A stretch of 55,238 nucleotides of DNA from Lysobacteraceae bacterium (GTDB taxonomy: Bacteria > Pseudomonadota > Gammaproteobacteria > Xanthomonadales > Xanthomonadaceae). The position numbers and the translations under genes are program-made. Shown piece after piece: positions 27,508 to 34,544 of the stretch. The stretch lies in the NCBI GenBank assembly GCA_003241895.1, contig QBLY01000017.1, forward strand, positions 2,049 to 57,286. The letters are read 5' to 3'. The notes under the pieces were generated by a model. The model was not told the origin of the DNA, did no database searches, and saw nothing but the letters and a program-made list of their open reading frames with translations. Position 1 is the stretch's first letter. Each line of letters starts with the position of its first letter.

Positions 27508-28368
27508 ATGAACACTTCCCCCAGCAAGACACCCGTCACCGAGCCGCCGGTCTGGCTCATCACCGGCTGCTCCACGGGCTTCGGCCTGGAGTTGGCCAAG
27601 CAGTGCATCGAGCGCGGATACCGTACCGTCGTCACCGCGCGCGACCCGTCGAAATTGCAAGACCTTGGCGCCACCGACCAGGTGCTGGTGCTCGAGCTCG
27701 ACGTGACCCGGCCTGACCAGGCCGAGGCGGCGATCCAGGCCACGCTGGCCCGCTTCGGCCGCATCGACGTGCTGGTCAACAACGCCGGCATTGGTTACTT
27801 CGCCGCGGTGGAGGAAAGCGAAGAGCCCGAGGTGCGCAAGATGTTCGACGTCAACGTGTTCGGCACCGGCCGCATGATCTGGGCCGTGCTGCCCGGGATG
27901 CGCAAGCAGCGGTCCGGCTGCATCGTCAATCTTTCCTCGCTGGCGGGGCTGCGTGGCTTCCCGGCGCTGGGCTACTACAACGCGACCAAGTTCGCCGTTG
28001 AGGGCCTTTCGGCGGCATTGCGCCACGAAGTCGAGCCGCTGGGCATCCAGGTGATGGTGGTGGAGCCCAGCGGCTTCCGCACCGACTGGGCGGGCCGTTC
28101 AGCCAACGAGAGCGCGATCCAGATCGACGACTACAGCGCCACGGCCGGCAAGGTTCGAGCCGCGCTGCGCAAATCAACCGGCGACGAGCCGGGCGACCCC
28201 GTGCGCGGCGCCAAGGCGATCGTCGAGGCGGTGGCATCAGGCCACCCGCCGCACCACCTGCTGCTCGGCAACGACGCTTTCGAGGGCGCGATGGCCAAGC
28301 TTGAGCATTTGCGCCAGGACTTCGCGGCAGGCGAGGCCGTGGCCCGCGCCGCGGACTTCCCGAAGTAG
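27508..28368 (+). CDS. Short-chain dehydrogenase/reductase
   Basis: Classical SDR, 286 residues, starting 16 nt after the aldehyde dehydrogenase. NADP-binding TGCSTGFGLELAK at about 19-31, NNAGIGYF at 91-98, active Ser in VNLSSLAG (143-144) and Tyr157-x-x-x-Lys161 (YYNATKFA). It has a C-terminal extension of about 60 residues compared with minimal SDRs, as seen in the group annotated 'oxidoreductase/ketoreductase with SDR fold'. Substrate unknown; probably co-transcribed with the two preceding genes. Confidence 0.9.
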   Translation: MNTSPSKTPVTEPPVWLITGCSTGFGLELAKQCIERGYRTVVTARDPSKLQDLGATDQVLVLELDVTRPDQAEAAIQATLARFGRIDVLVNNAGIGYFAAVEESEEPEVRKMFDVNVFGTGRMIWAVLPGMRKQRSGCIVNLSSLAGLRGFPALGYYNATKFAVEGLSAALRHEVEPLGIQVMVVEPSGFRTDWAGRSANESAIQIDDYSATAGKVRAALRKSTGDEPGDPVRGAKAIVEAVASGHPPHHLLLGNDAFEGAMAKLEHLRQDFAAGEAVARAADFPK

Positions 28369-28422
28369 AGAGCAGCGGGCGCGGATTTGAGTGTGATGCT
28401 GGACTGATGAGACCATGATCCG

Positions 28423-29091
28423 ATGAAAACCAGCCCGCCCCGACTGCCTCGCCACCCCGCCGCCGCGTTCGGCGCCGCCGCCCTCTTGATCCTCGCCTTG
28501 AGCACCGTCTCCATGTCCAGCCACGCCACGGAAGAGCCCGAGTATCAGGTCGTTCGCGAGCTCGCGGACATCGAGGTGCGCCAATACGCCGCCTACGCGG
28601 TGGCCGAGGTGGTGGTGCCCGGCCCGGCGGGCAAAGCGGGCGGGCAGGCGTTCCCTATCCTGGCGGGCTATATCTTCGGCAAGAACAAGGGCGAGCGGAA
28701 ATTCGCGATGACCGCGCCGGTCACGCAGACGGCCGCGCCGGTGAAGCTGGAGATGACCGCCCCCGTCACGCAAACCGTCGCGCCCGGCGGCTTCCTGGTG
28801 CAGTTCGTGCTGCCCCGGGGCGTCACCGTGGCCAGTGCGCCCGAGCCCCTGGACGCTCGCGTGCAGCTGCGCGATGTGGTTCCGGCGCGGGTGGCCGTCA
28901 TCCGCTATTCGGGCTTCTGGTCGGCGAAGAACGACGCCCAACACCTGGCCAAGCTGAAGGCGGCCATGCGCGCTGCCGACCTGGCCTGGACGGGCGAGCC
29001 GGTGTACTCGCGCTACAACGCCCCGTTCATGCCGTGGTTCATGCGTCGCAACGAGATCTGGCTGCCCATGGCGCCGGCGAACAAACGCTAG
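28423..29091 (+). CDS. SOUL-family heme-binding protein, exported
   Basis: 222 residues. An N-terminal hydrophobic stretch (AAFGAAALLILALSTVSM) ending at SSHA suggests a signal peptide or anchor. The SOUL/HBP fold is visible from YQVVRELADIEVRQYAAYAV through GAPVKLEMTAPV-type repeats (two MTAPVTQT copies) to YNAPFMPWFMRRNEIWLPM. Family members bind heme or tetrapyrroles; the bacterial role is unknown. It is followed 9 nt later by a cupin gene, with the Shine-Dalgarno GGAGG in the gap. Confidence 0.88.
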   Translation: MKTSPPRLPRHPAAAFGAAALLILALSTVSMSSHATEEPEYQVVRELADIEVRQYAAYAVAEVVVPGPAGKAGGQAFPILAGYIFGKNKGERKFAMTAPVTQTAAPVKLEMTAPVTQTVAPGGFLVQFVLPRGVTVASAPEPLDARVQLRDVVPARVAVIRYSGFWSAKNDAQHLAKLKAAMRAADLAWTGEPVYSRYNAPFMPWFMRRNEIWLPMAPANKR

Positions 29092-29100
29092 GAGGTCCGC

Positions 29101-29493
29101 ATGAAAGGCTACGTGGAAGACATCGAGAGCATCGCCACGCGCAACGAGGATTTCCGTCAGGTGCTTTATACGGCCCAGCATTGCCAGCTGGTGGTGATGG
29201 CGCTCAAGCCCCGGGAGGAAATCGGCGCCGAGGTGCACAAGCTCGACCAGTTCTTCCGGGTCGAACAGGGCACTGGCGAGGTCGTGCTGGACGGGGTTCG
29301 TACGGCGATCAAAGCCGGCTACGCCGTGCTGGTTCCCGCGGGACCCAGGCACAACATCATCAATACCGGAATCGGGCCGCTCAAGCTTTACACGATTTAC
29401 TCACCGCCCAACCATCGCGATGGCGTGGCGCACCACACGCGCGCCGACGCCGAAGCCGACACCGAGCACTTCGACGGCAAGACCTCGGAGTAG
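29101..29493 (+). CDS. Small cupin-domain protein
   Basis: 130 residues forming a single cupin_2 barrel: EIGAEVHKLDQFFRVEQGTG (first motif) and GPRHNIINTG (second motif), with plausible metal ligands His and Glu/Gln in the first and His in the second. Strong Shine-Dalgarno (AGGAGG) and 9-nt spacing couple it to the SOUL gene. Similar proteins are annotated as mannose-6-phosphate isomerase-like cupins; the activity cannot be assigned. Confidence 0.88.
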   Translation: MKGYVEDIESIATRNEDFRQVLYTAQHCQLVVMALKPREEIGAEVHKLDQFFRVEQGTGEVVLDGVRTAIKAGYAVLVPAGPRHNIINTGIGPLKLYTIYSPPNHRDGVAHHTRADAEADTEHFDGKTSE

Positions 29494-29509
29494 CGGTCGC
29501 TGAAGACGG

Positions 29510-29540
29510 CCATGCCCCGGGCATCGCGACCAGGGCATGG
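29510..29540. terminator. Weak convergent hairpin
   Basis: CCATGCCC (29510-29517) pairs with GGGCATGG (29533-29540) over a 15-nt loop, between convergent genes. There is no T-tract, so factor-independent termination is uncertain. Confidence 0.4.
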
Positions 29541-29558
29541 CTAGCCAAATCAGGACAA

Positions 29559-30044
29559 TCAGCGCGGCATGTTTTCTTCGCGCGCTTTTTTCTTTGCAGC
29601 TTCTTCTTCTTGACGCTGCCTTAATTGTTCTTGACGTTCCTTCTTCTTGGCGGCATCCGCTTCTTGCCGCTGGCGTAGCTGTTCCTGGCGTTCTTTTTTC
29701 TTGGCCTCTTCTAGTTCGCGACGCTGTCGTTGCTGCTCTTCGCGCGCTTTTTTCTTTTCGTCATCACTTGCGCCGCTTCCGCGTTGTTGTCCACCAGTGC
29801 GGTTCCGTGCTTTTTCCGCCTTATCTTTGGCGGCATTTTCGCGGATCATGAGTGAACGATTTTTCAGGCATTCGTGATATGCTTTGCCTTTCGCGGCTGA
29901 TTCGCTGGGCGTGACGCCTTTATAGTCAGGTATTTCGCACGGCGGCGGAATGTCACCTGCTTTTTTGTCATCCTTGGCCAAGCAGGCGCTACTGTAGAAA
30001 CCACATATTAGAAGTAGTGCGATGACTCGATACTTCATTTGCAT
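29559..30044 (-). CDS. Exported Lys/Glu/Arg/Gln-rich repeat protein of unknown function
   Basis: 161 residues, not recognised. A signal peptide (MQMKYRVIALLLICGFYSSA, cut near CLA-KDD) is followed by a short Cys-containing segment (PPCEIPDYKG, YHECLKN; two Cys could pair) and then about 80 residues of charged repeat, three degenerate copies of the unit AAKKKERQEQLRQRQE, expected to form a long single helix or coiled coil. MKYRV two codons in is an alternative start. Composition is more AT-rich than flanking genes, and the DNA repeats mirror the protein repeats, so copy number may vary by slippage. It borders the mobile-element scars at 30.1 kb. Confidence 0.7.
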   Translation of the reverse strand: MQMKYRVIALLLICGFYSSACLAKDDKKAGDIPPPCEIPDYKGVTPSESAAKGKAYHECLKNRSLMIRENAAKDKAEKARNRTGGQQRGSGASDDEKKKAREEQQRQRRELEEAKKKERQEQLRQRQEADAAKKKERQEQLRQRQEEEAAKKKAREENMPR

Positions 30045-30136
30045 GTCTCCGATTGGCGAAGCTGCATTGACCTGAGACGAAACGTGTAGCCATTCGGATA
30101 GTGAGTTCTCTACCCTTAACAGGCAAGGCGAGCTCC

Positions 30137-30175
30137 ATGAAGAAGCGATTTACCGATGAGCAGATCATTTCGATG
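30137..30175 (+). pseudogene. N-terminal relic of an IS3-family transposase OrfA
   Basis: The 13 codons MKKRFTDEQIISM match the standard N-terminus of IS3-family (IS407-like) OrfA proteins, and a GGCGAG lies before the ATG. After codon 13 the similarity stops abruptly and the sequence runs into DNA also found upstream of the repeat at 38.2 kb. No other part of the IS is seen. Confidence 0.6.
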
Positions 30176-30219
30176 CGGCTCTACCCTAGAACGGCCTGGC
30201 GCGACCAAAACGGCCACAA

Positions 30220-30251
30220 ACGACAACGCCACCCGAAGGTGGCGTTGTCGT
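30220..30251 (-). terminator. Hairpin terminator behind the ssrA fragment
   Basis: Perfect 14-bp stem (ACGACAACGCCACC at 30220-30233 with 30238-30251) and a tetraloop; on the minus strand it follows the CCA end of the ssrA fragment after 3 nt. An identical stem, differing only in the loop, is at 38253-38284. It looks like an original ssrA terminator. Confidence 0.7.
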
Positions 30252-30254
30252 GTT

Positions 30255-30439
30255 TGGTGGAGGTTGGGGGAGTTGAACCCCCGTCCGAGAGCACTCCATC
30301 TCCGGTACTACATGCTTAGCTAGTTGTTAGTTCTCGTCTACCGGCAACACAACGTGCGAGGCACACCGGCATCCATACCCGCTAAGTTCACTCCTGGTTG
30401 GCGGGTCGCCGCCGGCAGCTGTTCCGTGATAATGACCCT
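30255..30439 (-). repeat. 185-nt partial copy of tmRNA (ssrA 3' part)
   Basis: Aligns without gaps to 42616-42800, the 3' half of the intact ssrA, with four mismatches (about 98% identity). It keeps the T arm, acceptor 3' strand and CCA, but lacks the tag reading frame and the 5' acceptor strand, so it cannot make tmRNA. The match ends abruptly at 30439 inside what is now an MFS gene remnant. Such duplicated ssrA 3' ends are typical leftovers of site-specific integration at ssrA, although 185 nt is long for an attachment core. Confidence 0.9.
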
Positions 30440-30677
30440 GCCGTCGGACCGGCTGCCGCCCGACGTCTTGAAGCTGGGCTTCGTCAGCCTGCCGACCGAT
30501 CTCAGTTCCGAGATGATCTTCCCGGTGTTCGCGGTCTTCTTCACCAGCGTGGCAGGCGCCTCCAACGCCCTGCTGGGGGCCACGTCATCCGCGCTGGTGT
30601 TTTCGCTGGCCGCCGGGCTGTCGGCGGTTGCCATTGCCCTGTTCGTTGGACTGAAGCCGGCGGGCACGCGGGCCTGA
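30432..30677 (+). pseudogene. Internally deleted MFS transporter remnant
   Basis: The frame reads RLPPDVLKLGFVSLPTDLSS then EMIFPVFAVFFTSVAGASNA, the first helix region of an MFS permease, and passes directly into ALVFSLAAGLSAVAIALFVG and KPAGTRA, which looks like a last membrane helix and C-terminus. A normal MFS protein has about 400 residues, so some 300 have been lost in frame. Its apparent ATG (30432) lies inside the ssrA fragment, so the gene's own 5' end is also replaced. Nothing is recognised in 30678-30790. Confidence 0.65.
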
Positions 30678-30790
30678 ATCGATCGGTTTCCAGTTGACCC
30701 CTGGCCGCCAGGACCAGCGGCAACGAAGCGGGCGTCAGTAGGCGCCACGAGGCCAAGTTACCTGCCGAGCCGTGTTGATTTACCGGGAAG

Positions 30791-33700
30791 TCATTCGGGC
30801 GAGGAGTCCGGGGCAGCCGGGTGCGGCTGCCGCCGCCCCGCGGCGAACTCGGCGAAGGCTTCGGCTTCCAGCGGCCTGCTGTAGAAGTAGCCCTGGATCT
30901 CGTTGCAGCCCTTGGCCTTGAGCAGGGCGAGCTGTTCGGCCGTTTCCACGCCTTCGGCGATCGTGCTCATGCCCAGGCTGTGCGCCAACTGCACGATGGC
31001 GCTGATGATGGCCACGTCGCGCCCGCCCGCCGCGAGTTCGCGCACGAAAGACTGGTCTATCTTGAGCTTGTCCACAGGGAAGCGCTTGAGGTAGCTCATG
31101 GACGAGTAGCCGGTGCCGAAGTCGTCGATGGACAGCTTGAAGCCTGCGTGGTGCAGGGCCTCCATGGTGAGGCGTGCGCCTTCGGGGTCGCGCAGGGCCA
31201 CCGCCTCGGTCAGCTCCAGGTCCAGCCAGCGTGTCTCGACCCCAGCTTGGGCGGCTATGCCGCGGACGGTGTCGAGCAGGTTGGGCTGGGCGAACTGGGC
31301 GGCCGCCAGGTTGATCGCCACCGTCAGCCCGTCAAGTCCGGCGTTCTGCCATTCCCGGAGCTGCCTGGCCGCAGTGCGCATCACCCATTCGCCGATGCCC
31401 ACGATCAGGCCGTTGGCCTCGGCCAGCGGCACGAATTCGCCGGGCGACACGTCGCCCCACTGCGGGCTGCGCCAGCGCAGAAGCGCCTCCGCACCGAGCA
31501 GTTCGCCGGTGACCAGAGAGTACTGGGGCTGGTAGGCCAGCCGCAGCTCGTTGCGGGCAATGGCGTACTTGAGCGCCGTGGTCAGCGCCAGCGTGCGCGC
31601 CGTGTACTCCTGCATGGCGGGCGCGAAGAAGCGGAAGGAGTTGCGGCCCTCCTTCTTCACCCGGTACATGGCTGCCTCCGCGCAGGCCCCCAGCGCGGCC
31701 ACGTTGGCGCCGTCACTGGGATACATCGCAATGCCGATAGAGCCGCTCATGATCAGCTCATCCTTGCCCAGCTGGACCGGTGCCTGCAGCGCCTCCAGCA
31801 CGCGTGCGGCCATCGCTGCGGCCTCGGCCTGAGCGGCGCCGGGCATCAGGACGGTGAAGTCGTCCCCCGACTGGCGCGAGGCCAGGTCGTGTTCGCCCAA
31901 TTGGATGCGCAATCGGTTGGCCATTTCGCGCAGCAGCAGGTCGCCGACGTCATGGCCCAGCGAGTCGTTCACCGCCTTGAAGTTGTCAAGGTCCAGCCAA
32001 AGCAGGGCGGCGGTGCCGTGTGACTTGGCCGCGGCTTCCAGGATCTCTTGGAAGCGCTCCTCGAACTGGGTGCGGTTGGGCAGGCCGGTCAGCTGGTCGT
32101 AGTGGGAGAGCTGCTGGATGCGCTCGGCCGCGGCACGCCGGGCCGTGATGTCCTCCTTGTGCGCCAGGTAGGCCACGACCGTACCGCTGACATCGCGGAC
32201 CGGGGAAATGTGCGCCAGCTCGAAGTATTCTTGCCCGTCCTTGCGCCGGTTCACGAGTTCACCCTGCCAGGCGAGGCCCCGGCGCAAGTGGCCCCACATT
32301 TCGGCATAGGTGGCGTCCGGTGTGCGGCCGGAGCGCAGGAAACGCGGGTTTTTACCCAGCACTTCCTCGGGCTGGTAGCCGCTGATGTGGGTGAAGGCCG
32401 GGTTGACGTATTCGATGCGCGCCTTTGCGTCGGTCATGATGATCGCTGCCGGACTCTGCGACACCGCCGACGACAGCCGCTGGATGGTGGCCTCCTGCTG
32501 CCGGCGCTCGGTCACGTCGCGGGCCGTCAGGTACCGCCGCTGGCCGCGGGAGCGGGCACGCCACTCCATGTGGCGGTAGGTGCCGTCCTTCGACAGGTAG
32601 CGGTTGCCGAATTCGACGCGGTCCTCGCGGCCATCCAACGACGCCAGCGCGGCGGCGGTGGTGTCGCGATCGTCCGGGTGCACGAAATCAAGCAGGCGGC
32701 GACCGGCGAGGCGTTCGGAGGGATAGCCCAGCAGGTTTTCCCAGGCATGGTTCACGCGCAGGAACATGCCCTTGGCGTCCACCAGGCTGAACAAGTCAAG
32801 GTCGGATTGGAAGAAGTGGTCCATCTCCTCCTGCTTTTCATGCAGCAGCCGGCCGTTGTGGATGCGGGTGGTGATCTGCCAGAGCGCGTCACCCACCATC
32901 TGCAGTGCCTCGATATCGCGCGAAGTGTAGGCTGCGGCTTGGTCGCCCACGCCCAGCAGTAGCCGGACGGTTGTTCCGTCGAGCACCGGTATCACCAGCA
33001 GCCGCTTTGGCGACGGCCAGGCTTCGGGGAGGCCTTGCGTATCGTTGGCCAGCCCTGCCTGGTCCAGCTGCACGGGCCGTTGCTGCCGCGCGGCGTCTGC
33101 CCAGCGGCCGGCCCGCGCCAACGGCAGGTGGGTGGCGAGTCCTTCCGGCCGGGCGCCGGCGATGCCCTCATGCGACCAGGCCAGCATCTCGAGCGTGTCG
33201 CGGCTTTCGTCCACGGCGGAAACGAAGGCCATGCTGCTGTCGCTCAGCCGCTCGATGAGCCCGACGGCATGCTGGAGCAAACCGGCTTCTCCCAGCGCCT
33301 CCGCCTTCACCGGCAACGCAAGCAGGACCTGGTTGAGGCGCGCATCTTGCTCGATCGCGGCCTGCTTCTCGACCATCCCGGTGACGTCGCGCGAGAGCAC
33401 AAGATAGTGCAGCTCACCTGCCTTTCCGACAGGTTTGCGTGTGACCGACAGTTCATAGTGTCGCCGCCCGGCGGGCACCTCCAGCTCGATGCGCGTTCCG
33501 GTGCTGCGGCCGTGGCGGCGCGCCTCGATGATCGCGGCCAGGCACGCCTGGGCCGCCGCCTCGGGCATGACGTCGCGCAGGTTTCGACCCACCAGCTGTT
33601 GCGCGGGTGCCAGCAGGTCCTCTTCCCCGTTGGCGTGGATAACGAGGTAGTTGCCCTCGACGTCCATCTCGAACAGCAGGTCGGGCAGGGTGTGGAGCGT

Positions 33701-34540
33701 AGCCGCGAGGTTGGCCTGCGAGGCCCCGAGTTCGGCATAGGGGGTACGCACGGCCTCGAGGAAAAGCGCGCGATAGAGGAACAGGTAGGCCACGACCTTG
33801 AAGACATGCCCGGCCAGTGCGTAGGCGTCGTTGATGCTGCCGTAGCTGGCGAAGAAATAGCCGCTCATGGCGCTGGCGCCGGCGGCGCCGAGCAGGGCGC
33901 CGGTGTGCCGGACGCGCGGTTTGCGCAGCTCCAGCAGCAGCAACACCAGCGCGGCCAGCGCAGCCAGCACCAGCACCAGCTCAACCGCCAGCTTGGTCGA
34001 GGTCAGCCCCTGGCCAGTGACGAAAAGCGGCGGCAGCAGATCCATCCGCCCCATCACCAGTGCATGCCCCAGCGCGATGACGGACAGCGCGATCGCCAGG
34101 GAGCCGACGCGCGGCGTCGCCGGTGCGCTTTCGTTGGGCATCAGCACGGCCACCAGGACCGCCATCGCCGCCAGGCTGCGTGCGAACAGCCAGAAGTAGA
34201 GCGTCTTGTCGTGGGTGTTGGGGCCCAGGAAGGCCGGCATGCCGGTCAGCGACAGCGTGTGGGACAGGTCGAACACCGCCACGCCCAGGAACAGGCAGCC
34301 GGTCCAGAGCGTGCGCCGCGAGGGCCGCAGCAACTGGGCGCTCCAGCCCAGCGCGAATATCATCGCCGACACGGCGACCGCAAACATCTCCAGCGCGCTG
34401 TGAGCCGGCAGGTAGAAGGACAGGGGAACGCCGGGTGTGAAGAAGGGCAGCAAGATCACGGCCAACAGCGCCAGCAACATCACGGACAGCGTCACGAAGC
34501 TTGCGCTGGCTTCCTTGCGATGGCTGGGGTGGATGAACAC
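30791..34540 (-). CDS. MASE3-PAS-GAF-PAS-PAS-GGDEF-EAL c-di-GMP signalling protein
   Basis: 1249-residue inner-membrane protein. About seven membrane segments at 1-260 form a MASE3-type sensor (LFLGVAVFDLSHTLSLTGMP). PAS (about 275-395), GAF (410-560) and two PAS domains (to about 810) follow. The GGDEF motif is degenerate, SGDDF in SRQSGDDFTVLM. The EAL domain looks complete: EALLRW, INLAAAQF, ELTEA, DDFGTGYSS, DKLKIDQSFV, AEGVET and QGYFYSRP. Net phosphodiesterase activity is therefore more likely than cyclase. It starts at GTG 4 nt after the stop of the CHASE-domain gene and probably depends on coupled translation. Confidence 0.88.
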   Translation of the reverse strand: MFIHPSHRKEASASFVTLSVMLLALLAVILLPFFTPGVPLSFYLPAHSALEMFAVAVSAMIFALGWSAQLLRPSRRTLWTGCLFLGVAVFDLSHTLSLTGMPAFLGPNTHDKTLYFWLFARSLAAMAVLVAVLMPNESAPATPRVGSLAIALSVIALGHALVMGRMDLLPPLFVTGQGLTSTKLAVELVLVLAALAALVLLLLELRKPRVRHTGALLGAAGASAMSGYFFASYGSINDAYALAGHVFKVVAYLFLYRALFLEAVRTPYAELGASQANLAATLHTLPDLLFEMDVEGNYLVIHANGEEDLLAPAQQLVGRNLRDVMPEAAAQACLAAIIEARRHGRSTGTRIELEVPAGRRHYELSVTRKPVGKAGELHYLVLSRDVTGMVEKQAAIEQDARLNQVLLALPVKAEALGEAGLLQHAVGLIERLSDSSMAFVSAVDESRDTLEMLAWSHEGIAGARPEGLATHLPLARAGRWADAARQQRPVQLDQAGLANDTQGLPEAWPSPKRLLVIPVLDGTTVRLLLGVGDQAAAYTSRDIEALQMVGDALWQITTRIHNGRLLHEKQEEMDHFFQSDLDLFSLVDAKGMFLRVNHAWENLLGYPSERLAGRRLLDFVHPDDRDTTAAALASLDGREDRVEFGNRYLSKDGTYRHMEWRARSRGQRRYLTARDVTERRQQEATIQRLSSAVSQSPAAIIMTDAKARIEYVNPAFTHISGYQPEEVLGKNPRFLRSGRTPDATYAEMWGHLRRGLAWQGELVNRRKDGQEYFELAHISPVRDVSGTVVAYLAHKEDITARRAAAERIQQLSHYDQLTGLPNRTQFEERFQEILEAAAKSHGTAALLWLDLDNFKAVNDSLGHDVGDLLLREMANRLRIQLGEHDLASRQSGDDFTVLMPGAAQAEAAAMAARVLEALQAPVQLGKDELIMSGSIGIAMYPSDGANVAALGACAEAAMYRVKKEGRNSFRFFAPAMQEYTARTLALTTALKYAIARNELRLAYQPQYSLVTGELLGAEALLRWRSPQWGDVSPGEFVPLAEANGLIVGIGEWVMRTAARQLREWQNAGLDGLTVAINLAAAQFAQPNLLDTVRGIAAQAGVETRWLDLELTEAVALRDPEGARLTMEALHHAGFKLSIDDFGTGYSSMSYLKRFPVDKLKIDQSFVRELAAGGRDVAIISAIVQLAHSLGMSTIAEGVETAEQLALLKAKGCNEIQGYFYSRPLEAEAFAEFAAGRRQPHPAAPDSSPE

Positions 34541-34544
34541 GAGG

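Noticed and set aside
30255-30439. Possible second functional ssrA
   Set aside because: It lacks the tag frame, the 5' acceptor strand and the pseudoknot region, so it can only be a fragment.
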